A DNA stretch of 64,000 nucleotides from Carettochelys insculpta (lineage: Eukaryota; Chordata; Testudines; Carettochelyidae), in the NCBI RefSeq assembly GCF_033958435.1, contig NC_134138.1:210189298-210253297 (forward strand), read 5' to 3'. Within the stretch, counting starts at the first letter, position 1; each line of letters begins with the position of its first letter. Made by a program: the position numbers and the translations under genes. The notes beneath the pieces are model-generated. The model saw nothing but the letters and a program-made list of their open reading frames with translations. It was not told where the DNA came from and made no database searches. Positions 45,450-56,839 of the stretch are shown here, piece by piece.

Positions 45450-47050
45450 GGATGCATCTACACTATGAGATAAAATTGAATTTCAAGGAGTAAGCTCGAT
45501 ATTAAAATGTCACTGTCGTCACAGTTAATACTATTATCTCCATTTTATTGACCTGTATGGACTATATGCAGACTGAAGGATGCCTACTACTACTATTGTT
45601 CTGTAATACCAATTACAAAATATCGATATTATGGGACAGGCATAGAATCAAATTCAAATTTAAAATCTCAAATCAAGGCTATTGTGGAAGTGCTGGGTCC
45701 TTAATTTGAATTTATTAGCCTCCAGAAGCGTCCCATATGTATCCCACAAAGCTATGCGGTGACCTTCCATGTAGGACCACTTTGTTGTGCGCTGCTCTCC
45801 ATCCAGGTGTGCAGGTCACAGGCAGCCTGAGTGATTGAGGGTGGACTGGAGGCACAGCTGCCCACCACATGCATTCTACTTACTGCAACTTAACTTAACC
45901 CCCTCCCACCAAATAAAAGCATTCATTCGTGAAGATTTATTAGCGTTCTGTCACAGAAAACCATGGGTAGCATGTGTGTTAGAGATCATTCACAAAGCTA
46001 TTTTTTTTAAAGTGTCCCTTATTGCTGCTGCCTCAGTGTGGCTACTGGTGGATGGTTGTGTAGGTGGCCCTGCCTATGGTCTCCGCGTGGAAGTCCAATT
46101 TGACAGGAAAGTCTCATGCCTGGATTCACAAATGTTGTGCAAAATAGTGCATGCTGTAATCAAGGTGGGGACGTTACCTTCAGAAAGGTCCAGACATGTT
46201 AATAAACATCTGAACCTCGCTTTTAAATGGCCATAGGTGCATTCCACCACCATTCTGCACCTGCTGAGTCAGTGATTGAAGTTTTCCTTGCGGGGCTCCA
46301 AGGCTTCTGTGTAGGGCTTCATAAGGCAAGGGAGCAGAGGGTAAGCAGGGTCGCCCAATATAATAAGAGGTATCTCCACATCGCCAGTCTTGATTTTTCT
46401 GATCCGGGAAAAAAGTCTCATCCAGGAGCTTTCTGTACAGACCAGAGTTTCAGGATACGCACGCGTCGTGAACCCTCCCTGACCAGCCAATGTTGATGTC
46501 GGTGATCTACCAACCCATGCAACACCATCCAGAGGTAACCCTTTCTGTTCATATGCTCTGAGGCCAGGTGCTCCAGGGCCATGATAGGGATGTGTGTGCC
46601 ATCTATTGCCCCACCACAGCTGGGAAACCCCTGGGCAGCAAAGCCATCCATTATTGCCTATACATCTCCCAAGGTCACAGTCTTCCTGAGGAGATGCTGA
46701 CAGATTGCATGGGCCATCTCCATCACCATGGACCCCACTGTAGATCTGCCCACCCTGAACCTATTCACCCCTGACCGGTAACTGTCAGGTGTTACAAACT
46801 TCCACAGAGCGATTGCCACTCACTTGTGCACTGTTAAAGCCAGCCTCCATCTTGTGTTGCTGCACTTCAGGGCGGGTGCCAGCACATCACAAAGTTCCAT
46901 AAAAGTGGACTTGCACATGCAAATGTTTTGCACCCACTGCTGGTCATCCCAGAACTCCAAAACAATGTGGCCCTACCAGTGTGTTTTGGTCTCACAAGTC
47001 CAAAATTATGTTAAATGTCTGCCTCTAAACTCACTGGCAAAACACCCTTA
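45450..47050 (-). pseudogene. Third Harbinger transposase lineage, heavily frameshifted
   Basis: A left terminus (ggatgcatctacacta at 45450) is seen, but no matching right end. On the - strand, 46940-46750 reads QNICMCKSTFMELCDVLAPA and ALWKFVTPDSYRS. 46650-46540 reads GFAAQGFPSCGGAIDGTHIP and MNRKGY. Near 46460 one frame reads VHDACVS, a stop, NSGLY. 46400-46200 reads VEIPLIILGDPAYPLLPCLM and ends near VVECTYGHLKARF. The D, D and E residues are present in different frames. The sequence is closer to typical vertebrate Harbinger than to elements 1 and 2. Confidence 0.8.
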
Positions 47051-47084
47051 GTCCATCCTTTGTCTCCTATCTTTTGGCTGGACA

Positions 47085-47298
47085 ACCTAACAGTATAATT
47101 TATTAGGTGATGAGCTTTCGCGGGACAGACTCACTTCTTCAGATCTGGCGAATCCCCTGGAGATTTCTCCAGAGCTGAAGAAGTGAGTCTGTCCCACAGA
47201 AGCTCATCACCTTATAAATTATATTGCTAATCTTTAAGGTGCTACGGGACTGCTTTTTTGTTTTGTAGATACAGACTAACATGACTATCTCTCTGAGA
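47085..47298. repeat. Foldback pair of Penelope-like terminal arms
   Basis: The arms are aatttattaggtgatgagct with cgggacagactcacttcttc, and the inverted gaagaagtgagtctgtccca with agctcatcacc, around a short centre. The right end is actaacatgactatctctct. Confidence 0.8.
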
Positions 47299-47390
47299 CT
47301 ACCTAACAAAACTTTCAGGATACTTTAATGATCCTTATATCACTTTAATGGCTAGACTTTTGTTATCTTTATCATTCTGACTCTAAAAAC

Positions 47391-47560
47391 CAGTGGTTCC
47401 CAGCCTTTTCCAGACAGGGACCCATTTTCACAGTTCAGGAAGACTTGGTGACCCAAGGCAATTCAAAAATGGTGGTGGTGGGGGGGCAGTGCTGTAACAA
47501 GCTAATTTTGCACCTGAGGCAAGAATATAAAATTGTGCCCCCTCATGTTTATATATGCAC
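47391..47560. repeat. hAT-type left terminus
   Basis: cagtggttcccagccttttc followed by cagacagggacccatttt is a familiar hAT/Charlie-like end. A matching right end was not found. Confidence 0.5.
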
Positions 47561-47814
47561 AAGTTATTTCATAGAAAAGGGCAAATATTAATAAAATAAT
47601 AACACTACATTTACTATAGTTAATCAGATGTGGTGGAGGAAAGACACTCATCCTCAAACCGCTCCCGCTGGCTTAAACCCCACAATCAGAGACTAGGGGA
47701 GTCACACTCAGGGGCTAGAGGGGGCTAGGGCAGTCACATTGAGCGGCTAGGAGTCACTCGGGGCTGGAGGGGGCTGGGGCTAGGGGAGGCACAGGGACAC
47801 CCAACCCCCAAAAG

Positions 47815-48275
47815 TGAAAGTCAGCTGGGGCGCAGAACCCTGGGCCAGCAATGTCAGCCACGGCAACCCCAGCCGGGGCAAAGCTGGGGACCCAGACCCC
47901 TTTGCTGGAAGCCAGCTGGGGTGTGGAGCCCTGGCTGGCAGTGCCAGTTGCAGGAACCCCAGATAGGTTTTGTAGGGGGTGGAACACTGACCCCTGCAGC
48001 TGAAAGCTGGCTGGATCGTGGGGCCCTAGTCCAGCAATGCCAGCCACAGCAACCCCAGTGGGAGTGGGGACCCAGGCCCCATGGCTGAAAGCTGGCTGGG
48101 GCACAAGCCTCGACTGGCAGTACCAGCTGTGGGAATCCTGTCCAGGGCTGTGGGGGACCCCATGGCTGGAAACCGACTGGAGCAGAGCCCTGGCCAGCAA
48201 GCACCAGCTGCAGGAACCCTGCTGGGAGCTGGGGGTACCCCACCTCCCGCAGATGCTGGAAGCCAGCTGGGACAG
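47815..48275. repeat. Imperfect tandem array, about five units of 80-95 bp
   Basis: Each unit begins near aag(c/t)cagctgg and contains a gagccctgg-type phrase, then agcaatgccagc, then aaccccag. Unit starts are about 47820, 47910, 47998, 48087 and 48170, with a partial sixth near 48255. GC-rich. The long open frames on both strands (for example 47854-48243) arise from the repeat and encode no recognisable domain. Confidence 0.65.
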
Positions 48276-48599
48276 GGAGCCAATCAGCTTTCAGGCCTCT
48301 CTCCCAACCTCAGGCCACCCAACCTCCTCCCCCAGCATCTACCTCACCCGAGCTGGGCGGCTCCCTAGCTCCCTGCTCTATTCCTTTTTCCTGTGCAGGT
48401 ATGCAGTTCTCTCCCTGCAGCCCTGAAATAGTATGCAACTTAATTGATTGGTTTGAAGCTGTTAAGCCAGTTAAGAAGTTGAGTATCACTTCAGCACGAG
48501 TGGCATCTTAAGAGCCACCAGTGCAGCCACCCAGACCAGCAGCCGGCGACCCTTTTCAAATGTAATAAACAAACCATCAGGCCCTTTCCAGTACAGCAC

Positions 48600-48702
48600 T
48601 ATTTCCAGATCAGAAGAAGTGGGTCTGCTCAATGAAAGCTCATCACATAAATTATTTTGTTTCATCTTTAAAGTGCTACATGACTGCTTTGTTGTTTTCT
48701 CT
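48600..48702 (+). repeat. Single Penelope-like terminal arm
   Basis: It has cagaagaagtgggtctgctc, then gaaagctcatcacataaatt, then catctttaaagtgctacatg. It lies directly after a sequence ending gtacagcactatttccagat. Confidence 0.7.
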
Positions 48703-49915
48703 GCCTCGAAGCCTGTGCTTTTCCCAGCTTCCAAAGTCAAAACCTATTGCACTCAGTCCGTGTTGCAGTAAAGAGCCTTATTCTCTTGTTAGGGTGAGTA
48801 GAAACCGGGTACAAAATGGGGACAGGGGAGGCTACAGACCCCCTAACACCTCCAAAGGCTGCCCCCGCTCACCACCTCTCATCCCCCCATGTCAGGCTAC
48901 AGAAATTTACCTGAATTTGGAGTAGTTTTAATTTCACCTTCTACTATGAATTTTGTGGCAAAATGTTTGTTTTTGGCATGAGGGGTATGAGTCTGAAAAC
49001 ACACACTCCTCCTTGGTGCTCTCAGAAACCCACAGGATGTGAAGCGGAAAGATAAAGGGACTGACTGCTAACCTTTATTATACCGGAGAAAACCTCTTCC
49101 AATGTGGGTGCTGGCAAAGGAAAAGGAGGTTATCATGGGAATTATTCCAGTGTCACACTTAAGGTTTTCCAGATCACTTTAAAGACTGAAATCTGCCTCC
49201 ATCCTGGCTACAATGAATAAAACAAAAGAAGCATCACTTCCCCTCTACAAACATCACTAAGTATTTTTAAAAAGGGATGACCCTAGTCTTCTTTGAAGCA
49301 AATCTCATTAATTGTTTCATTCCAGTCTATCTGCCTTCCCTCTGATTTCTCTGTAGAAATAACTACTAGTTAGGTTAAGAACTTTCTTGCCTGAGGGACA
49401 TTCTTAGCTAGGTCATAATTAATCTTAGGTTGCTGATTCTCCTTTCATTACCAGCTTCAGTTGCAGGAGGGCAGTGGAAGATACACAGTAATGTTTCTGT
49501 GCTAGGAAAACTCACACATATGAATGGAGATCAGTGGGAACTTTCATTTCCAAGTTACCTGTAAGGATTTGCTTGCAAAACTGGTAAAGAGCTCAGTCTC
49601 ATTCTTGAAATTCTCCAGGTTTAAATCTGTAAGGTAGCTGATTGCTCAGTTTCCAGGATGCCTCTTTAGGTCTTTGCTACAGACATTTTTCAATTTCTTT
49701 ATCTTCTAAAAAGGAAACCTTTTTCTGACTTGATCATACATAAATATCCTATTGTCCAATAATGTTAGAACAGGAATAATATGGTTTGTTTAGGACTCAG
49801 TATGCAGTTTCCTAAGAGGTCCATGAAAATTCTGAAGTTTCATATTAAAGAGTTACATCCACCACTAGTGTAACCTGGATTTACTCTTGGGGCTCAAGAG
49901 TCAGACTACCTCAAA
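48703..49915. other. Intergenic, unassigned
   Basis: No coding exon or recognised repeat. Confidence 0.45.
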
Positions 49916-50597
49916 AGCTGTGTCTACACATGCACGCTACTTCGAAGTAGCGGCACTAACTTCGAAATAGCGCCCGTCGCGGCTACATGCGTCGGGCGCT
50001 ATTTCGAAGTTAACTTCGACGTTAGGCGGTGAGACGTCGAAGTTGCTAACCTCATGAGGGGATCGGAATAGCGCCCTACTTCGACGTTCAACGTCGAAGT
50101 AGGGACCGTGTAGACGATCCGCGTCCCGCAACGTCGAAATTGCCGGGTCCTCCATGGCGGCCATCAGCTGGGGGGTTGAGAGATGCTCTCTCTCCAGCCC
50201 CTGCGGGGCTCTATGGTCACCGTGGGCAGCAGCCCTTAGCCCAGGGCTTCTGGCTGCTGCTGCGGCAGCTGGGGATCCATGCTGCAGGCACAGGGTCTGC
50301 AACCAGTTGTCGGCTCTGTGTATCTTGTGTTGTTTAGTGCACCTGTGTCTGGGAGGGGCCCTTTAAGGGAGCGGCTTGCTGTTGAGTCCGCCTTGTGACC
50401 CTGTCTGCAGCTGTGCCTGGCACCCTTATTTCGATGTGTGCTACTTTGGCGTGTAGACGTTCCCTCGCAGCGCCTATTTCGATGTGGTGCCGCGCAACGT
50501 CGAAGTTGAACATCGACGTTGCCAGCCCTGGAGGACGTGTAGATGTTATTCATCGAAATAGCCTATTTCGATGTTGGCTTCACGTGTAGACGTAGCC
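49916..50597 (+). mobile_element. Harbinger MITE, copy 4 (682 bp)
   Basis: It is flanked by AAA on both sides (49913-49915 and 50598-50600). The ends are agctgtgtctacac and gtagacgtagcc. The - strand at 50236-50280 has ATG plus 14 codons (MDPQLPQQQPEALG), the transposase start remnant. It is the best-preserved copy and a good reference for the subfamily. Confidence 0.9.
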
Positions 50598-51403
50598 AAA
50601 GAGTGTATCTTCTCTTCTCCAGCATCAAAAGCACTGCAACCTTTGAAAGGAAACTGCTCAGCAGCAAGCTACTGCCACGGGTACTGCTACAGAAAGTGAA
50701 GGTAGTGATGGAGGTGATGCTGAAGGAGCACCACTGCACATTTGTCTGAGAAAGTGGCTTGTGTAGCCATAGCATTGTGCAAAGCTGCATGAGTACATTC
50801 CCTGCTTGTCTGCACTGGGTGGGAATAGGCATAGATGAGATTACCTAATGTTGGTGCTAGCTCACTTTTCACTCCCGTTCTGTTTGTTTGATTAAAAATG
50901 TTTCTGACCCTTCAAAGGTTATTAATGAATAGCTTAAGTGACAGCTACTTTACAGGCAGCAGCTTATCGTCTTCTTTTTGTCCATTACAGACTCTCCTGC
51001 ATGGTGACCTCATCCTTTCCCAGGGGTTTAACAATCCATAGGATGATGACTCCCAATTTTGCCTTTTTGTCTGAACTTCTCAGTTTCTTCCCCTCCCTGC
51101 AGGCTCACATCTCTGACATCCTCCCCTGGATGTCCTGCAGCCATCTCATGGTGAAAATGGGGTAGAATAAATCTTTGCTCCCAAACTTCGCTCTTCCTTC
51201 AGACAGCTCCATTTTCCCTTCTCACAACCTGGGTGTCTTGTTGAACCCATTCCTCCCCATAAACCAGACTGACAAGATTTGGTAAAAAATCTTCATATGA
51301 AAATACTCTGAAAGTGTATCTTTTCTTTCCTTTCTTCATCCTTTCTACTTAATAAACTGTGTCTCCAGTACTTGCTATTGAGTCTGTCAACTACTTCAAA
51401 CTT
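50598..51403. other. Intergenic, unassigned
   Basis: The short open frames overlap on both strands and show no domain. Nothing supported. Confidence 0.45.
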
Positions 51404-51527
51404 AGGTGACCAGACAGCATGTGAAAAATCAGAAGAGAGTGTATGAGTGGGGGGTATAACAGAGGCCTACATAAGACAAAGCCCCAAATATTGGGACTGT
51501 CTCTATAAATAGGACATCTGGTCGCCC
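51404..51527. mobile_element. Small MITE with GGTGACCAGA termini
   Basis: The left end aggtgaccagacag and the right end ggacatctggtcgccc are inverted repeats. The centre has gccccaaatattgggac. The superfamily is unclear. A similar end (ggacagatggtcacctt) is at 60345-60362. Confidence 0.6.
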
Positions 51528-51904
51528 CATTGAAATGTCTCTTTGTTCTTCACAGCCCAACTTGCCTGCTCTCTGTTGTTTAACATGCTGCTGCTAAAAT
51601 CATCTTCCCATCCTATTGCTCTATAACACTCCTATGTTTGAATCCCTTCATTGCTTTCATCTTATTTCTCCATGAAGTTAAAGTTTCTCATACTTTAAGG
51701 CTATGCACAACTCCAACCAGCTGTTTCTCTCGTCTCACATTCTCCCATACTCCCCACTCTTCCTAAGCTCCCTCTCAACCGTCTCCTTTCTATTTTGCTC
51801 CCATTATCATGTTGTGTTTCTTGCCAGGATGCCCCTAAGTTTGTAACTATCTCTCCATGCATCAAGTATGCCCCTTTCCTCTTTCAAATTTCCTCTTCTG
51901 CCTG

Positions 51905-52930
51905 ACACAGATTGACTGGCCCTTTAAAAGGGAGGAGAATCCAGTGTACCTGTGACTCATTAGCTGGTTCCCAGGTGGCTGCTGCTGCCTAAAAGCAGAA
52001 TTGGGGGTGGTGAGGTACAGGAAGAGACTGAAAACAAAGGAGCAACAGAAGGAGCAGCTGAGGGTGCCAGAGGGAAAACTGCAGGACACTAGGAGCTAGT
52101 TGTTGTGGAGCTTGGAGAAAATCTCTGGGGAGGAGTGCTTAGAGCTGGAGAGCCCTGCCAAACTGCAGGCAATATTGTGCAGAAGCCCAGAGAAATGAGG
52201 GGAAGAACCAGTTTGTGCAGTATAGACTGGCCTTAGAATACACACATCTTCTAGAACTGGAAGGGACCTCAGGAGGTCATCTAGTCCAGTTCCCTGCTCT
52301 CTTAGCAGGACCAAGCACCATCCCTGGCATCTATTTGCCCCAATCCCTAAACGGCCTCCTCAAGGATTGAACTCACAACTCTGGGTTTTGCAAGCCAAGG
52401 CTCAAACCCCTCCCCAGGGTTTGACTGTGAAGAGAGGTCTACAATGGTGAGACTTATGAGCAGAGGCGGCAGAGAAAACACTGAAAGGCGCCATCTGGCA
52501 GGACGGAGAATGGGGGAGTGCACCAGGAACAAGAGACTCATACTGATTGCAGGCATCCCTCTCATGGGAGCTATAACCTGGGACTGCCTGAGATGAGTCA
52601 TCGGAGAGGAGCAGGTTTTTGAACTCCCATGTCAAGGGCCTGGAAGGTGAAGGACCTGGAATAGAGGCTATATGTATGGGGACAGAATGGCTAATGACTC
52701 TCCTGTGGGTGAACTGGGAATGATGAACTTTGAATAGGATTGAAGAGCTGCTGTCTTGCAACCTTGGGAAGTTGGGAGGAACTGCCTTTATTCTGAGGGA
52801 TCAGTGGACTGCAGTACTTATGAATAAATATTTTTGAATTTGCCACTGAAAGAGAGATGTCAGGGAAACTGCTACATGCTGGCTTAAACTACGGATTTCA
52901 ACACACTTCCTGTTAAAGAGCACAGGCAGA
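51905..52930. repeat. Possible solo LTR, interrupted by a SINE
   Basis: A ccctttaaaaggg TATA-like block near 51918 and a tgaataaatat poly(A)-like signal near 52820 lie about 900 bases apart, with no coding region between them. Some 175 bases of this are the SINE at 52238. Terminal TG..CA and a target duplication were not found. Confidence 0.3.
52238..52412 (-). repeat. Turtle-type tRNA-derived SINE with CR1-like tail (- orientation)
   Basis: The + strand starts with the CR1-like tail (tctagaactggaagggacct, then aggaggtcatctagtcca). It passes aatccctaaacggcc and ends with a tRNA-like head whose - strand reads gggtttgagcc, then gagttgtgagttcaatcc with a B-box-like sequence. The organisation matches the tRNA-Lys SINEs known from cryptodiran turtles. 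Confidence 0.8.
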
Positions 52931-53133
52931 ACCGAACCCCACCACAAGAGCACCCAGAGGGGATCTGCTATAGGATAGCCTCCAGAGGATATTTGCAGTG
53001 CTTCAAAAATGGCCCATCATTCCATCAATCGTGTCTGAAGTGGATGGTTAATGTCTGATGTAGGTTGTGTCTACACGTCAAACTGGGCCTGCCATTCCCG
53101 GCATGAGGAGAGGTTCCTGCCCTGGCTCTCATG

Positions 53134-53830
53134 GGCTACGTCTACACTAGCACACTACGTCAAAGTAGCCTATTTCGACGTGAGTACATTGAAATAGGCT
53201 ACTTCAACGCGTATCGTCTACACATCCTCCAGGGCTTGTGCCATCGACATTCAATGTCAAAGTAGCGATGGAGAACGTCAAAAGGAGCCGACTCAGAAGG
53301 AAATGCAGAGCGTCCACACACACAAGTGCTCCCCATTGAAATAAGGGGCCAGCAAAGCCCCAAGCCGGTCCCTTAAAGGGCCCCTCCCAGACACACTCGG
53401 CCTGCACAGCACAAGATCCACAGAGCCAACAACCAGTTGCAGACCCCGTATATGCAGCATGGACCCCCAGCTTCAGCAGCAGCAGCAGCAGCAGCCAGAA
53501 GCCCTGGGCTAAGGGCTGCTGCATGCAGCATCCCTAGAGCCCTGCAGGGGCTGGACAGAGCGTCACTTAACCCCTCAGCTGATGGCCGCCATGGAGGACC
53601 CCGCTATTTCGATGTGGTGGGACACGGATCGTCTACACATGCCCTACTTTGACGTTGAAAGTCAAAGTAGGGCACTATTCCCATCTTCGGATAGGAATAG
53701 CGATTTCAACATCTCGCCGCCTAACGTCGATTTCAACATCGAAATAGCACATGGCACGTGTAGACGTGATGTTTACTATTTCGATGTTGTGCCAGCTACT
53801 TCGAAGTAGCCGGCTAGTGTGGACGCACCC
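53134..53830 (-). mobile_element. Harbinger MITE of the 24.6-kb subfamily (697 bp)
   Basis: The ends are ggctacgtctacactag and ctagtgtggacgcaccc, flanked by ATG on both sides (53131-53133 and 53831-53833). Its arms match both ends of the two-gene element at 24589-29911 better than they match copies 1-4. Inside, 53460-53514 reads MDPQLQQQQQQQPEALG and then a stop, the transposase start joined to the other end. Confidence 0.88.
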
Positions 53831-53833
53831 ATG

Positions 53834-54874
53834 GAATTGGTGTCATGAAAACAGAGTGCAGCCATGATGACATGAGCATTGTCAGGGCCTAGCCTCCCAA
53901 GGTAAATACCCTGCCAAGACCACAGGCATGCACTTAGGGCAGCTATCGCCTCCACTGCTGAGGTGATGCGTCTATTTTTAGTACTTTAGCTCCATCTGCA
54001 AAAAAATAGGAATAATGCCTGAGATATTAGGTTTGTTGCCAGTGTCCATGTTACTACATTGACGGACATGGTGTAGGAACAGATATAGACCAGAAATGTT
54101 AAAAATGAGACTGTTGGACATGCTCAAATAAAGAAAAAGAGCAGAACCCCTGTGTTAAAAGTTACATAGATCATTCTGAATTCAGCCACATTGCCTCTTG
54201 ATGACCCAGGGCAGTGAGTTATCTGGGGACGGCCACACAGGTCTCCCAGCCTGCATGGACAGATTCATACAAACAAGGCTTGAGCCAGAGTGCTCAAAAT
54301 AGCTGTGTGGGCACTGTGGGTCCAGGAGAGAGTTAGGTTAGCCAGCAGGGCTCAGACCCACTGGGGCTGGGTAGATATGCAATCCTGGGAGTTTGTCTTG
54401 CAACAACCCCTCTATTACTTTTAGCATGACAGCTTGATCTCTGATAGTGTAAGTCTTTCTACCCCAGCTGCAGTATAAGCCTATCCTTAGACAGACTTGT
54501 AAAGCTTTTGTTTTTACTTCTCTGACCCAGTGTGATCATTATTTTTGTTACCTGCTGCTTCCAGCAACTTCAGCCTTTGAATTCAAAGTAGAAAAGTTCC
54601 TTTCATTACCCACAAACTCCATCATTGGGGTAATTCGGAATCAAAGCCTTCCTGTCAAAAGGAGAGCAAAGGTTGTTTGTTTTATGGAACACAGCTGCCT
54701 CTTCCTTGGCTCCTTGACTACTACAAAATACTGGTTACGTGCTTCACAAAAACATTTCCACAAGTCCCTTCTTCCACACCTCCAACGTTTTAGCCTTAAT
54801 GGAACAGGTCAGAGTCAGGAGCAAACTGTGCCTCCTACAAACTCTCAGGCCTTCTTGCATCTGCTCACTGAAGC
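53834..54874. other. Intergenic, unassigned
   Basis: No recognised feature between the Harbinger and hAT MITEs. Confidence 0.45.
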
Positions 54875-54882
54875 ATCTATGC

Positions 54883-55558
54883 CAGTGTTTCCCAGTTTTA
54901 TTTGGCCCAGAACCCTTTTAAACATGAAAGAATTTTACAGGCTCCATTCCCAGGCTCTTCCCTGCTCAGCCTCCAAACATGCCTCCCCATCTCCAGGCTT
55001 TACCCACCTCAGCTCTCAGGTTCCATATCTGCCCCCCATCTTTACCCCGCATCCCACAAACCTACACACCCAGCCCCAGGCTAAACTCCTCTCAGCCTCT
55101 AACCTTCGCACCTCCCCATCCCCAGGAGTAACCTGCCTGAGCCCCAAACCGGCCCCTGGGACTAACCCATCCATGGCGCTGGCTGGGGAATCTACGCCGG
55201 GTAGCCATGTGCACCCAGCGGAAGGAAGGCTGGTGTGGAGGTGTTCCACTGGTGGGTATGAGTCAAGCCATGCCCACCAGAGGAGCGTGGCTGCTGGACT
55301 AGTGGGATGAGTGAGTGCCTCTCCGTGGCTCCCTGCCCTGCTGCTGCTGAAATAAAGGAACTAAGTTAATCGGTTTAATGGTCAGATCCCTCCTGCCACT
55401 CTGCCAGACATTAAACCAATTAAATTTAGTTCTACTGTTTCAGTGGCAGCAGGGCAAGGAGGTGCAGAGGAGGTGTTGCAATGGAATTCTCTCTTGGAAC
55501 CCTTATTTTCACTTTGCAGAACCCAGAGGTTCCATGGAACACCATGTGGGAAACACTG
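54883..55558. mobile_element. hAT-type MITE (676 bp) with perfect 8-bp target duplication
   Basis: The ends cagtgtttcccag and tgggaaacactg are inverted repeats. The octamer atctatgc occurs immediately on each side (54875-54882 and 55559-55566). The interior is C-rich on the left (accctcagctctcagg-like) and has no transposase sequence. The 208-codon open frame across its left end has no domain. Confidence 0.9.
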
Positions 55559-55566
55559 ATCTATGC

Positions 55567-56839
55567 AGTACCTATGCAGACACTTTATACATTAAAAAAA
55601 AAAATCACTAAACAGACCCTGGGGCAGGTTAGTCACTGGGGCATTGCCCCACTGAGAAGTGAGACACAATTACATTCTTATAATTCAGGAGGCAGGGTGG
55701 TGTGCACTTGGCATAATGGAGGAGAGTCAGGACCTCTATACAAAGCTTCATGAAGGACAAGGAAAAACTGTAGACCACTGGCTTCCTTCCGATAAGAGAT
55801 GTACTCAAACCAAAATGAGCCCCCTCCCTCTAAAAAGTAGAGAACTTTTGGTCCTGCACCAAAATGTGTCACCAGGGGGCTTTAGTTCTACTTTTGACAT
55901 AAATGTGTTATGTTACGCTCCTTTTTAATAAACAATGGGGCAGAGTATTTTAATAATGCCAAGACACTGAGCTTGTTGCTGCTGGGAATTGTATGGCTCA
56001 ACATGATGATCAGCTCTGAAAAGGGAAATGGCTCTTGGTGTAGCCACAATATAATGTTTGCATGATTTATATAGTATTCTATGTGTAATGTAGAAATAGA
56101 ATATATAATGTAGAAATGTTTAGGCTGATGTGATATGTTTAGCTGGACCCTACCAGAACAGCCTAGAGCTTTTAGTACATAACCACTGGGTAAGAGGTCT
56201 GTGCCTTATCTGGTGCTGAGGAAAGAGAAGAACAGAAGAGTCTCTGTGACTCAGTTTAGTAATCTTTTATTTTTAGGATTATTACTCTTATAATAAGAAA
56301 ATTCTTGTGATTCTTCACTGTGTGGAAATTTCTGTAATGATTAACTTATACTCTTAGAATTGCTTCATTGTTACAAAGAAGCCATGTAATTCTTGTTTGA
56401 GTGAGGAATGCATACATAGATAAGTATGAAGGCCATCACTGGATCCAAGGGGTTGAAGGAAGAGGCAAAAAAATCATCAGATTACCCATTGTACCTGATG
56501 ACTAATGTGGGGCAGACTGATGACCTCGAAGGTGAGGCAAGCACCTCTGAAAATAGGACAAGATAATACCTGACTGAATATACCAGAGTGTGGCAATATA
56601 CCAGGGTGTGGCAGTTCCCAATTCCCAGAGACAGTTATCTGAAATGCCAAGGAAGGATAATGCAAGAGATCATTTAAGAATAAACATTCATTAAGGAATA
56701 GCCAATTGCAGCACCATGCAGCAAAACCCATAGACTTGCATGGGGAAGAACTACTATAGATATGGAGTTAAATTTGCCCATAACAAAATTCGTTTTGTGC
56801 ATGACTGGGAAAAATTAGAGGGAACACTGGTTTAAAGTC
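55567..56839. other. Intergenic, unassigned
   Basis: AT-rich with no recognised element. Short phrases such as ataccagagtgtggca/ataccagggtgtggca are tandemly duplicated near 56580. Confidence 0.45.

Noticed and set aside
54684..55310. 208-codon frame on +
   Set aside because: Crosses the boundary and the perfect target duplication of a hAT MITE, so it cannot be an old gene.
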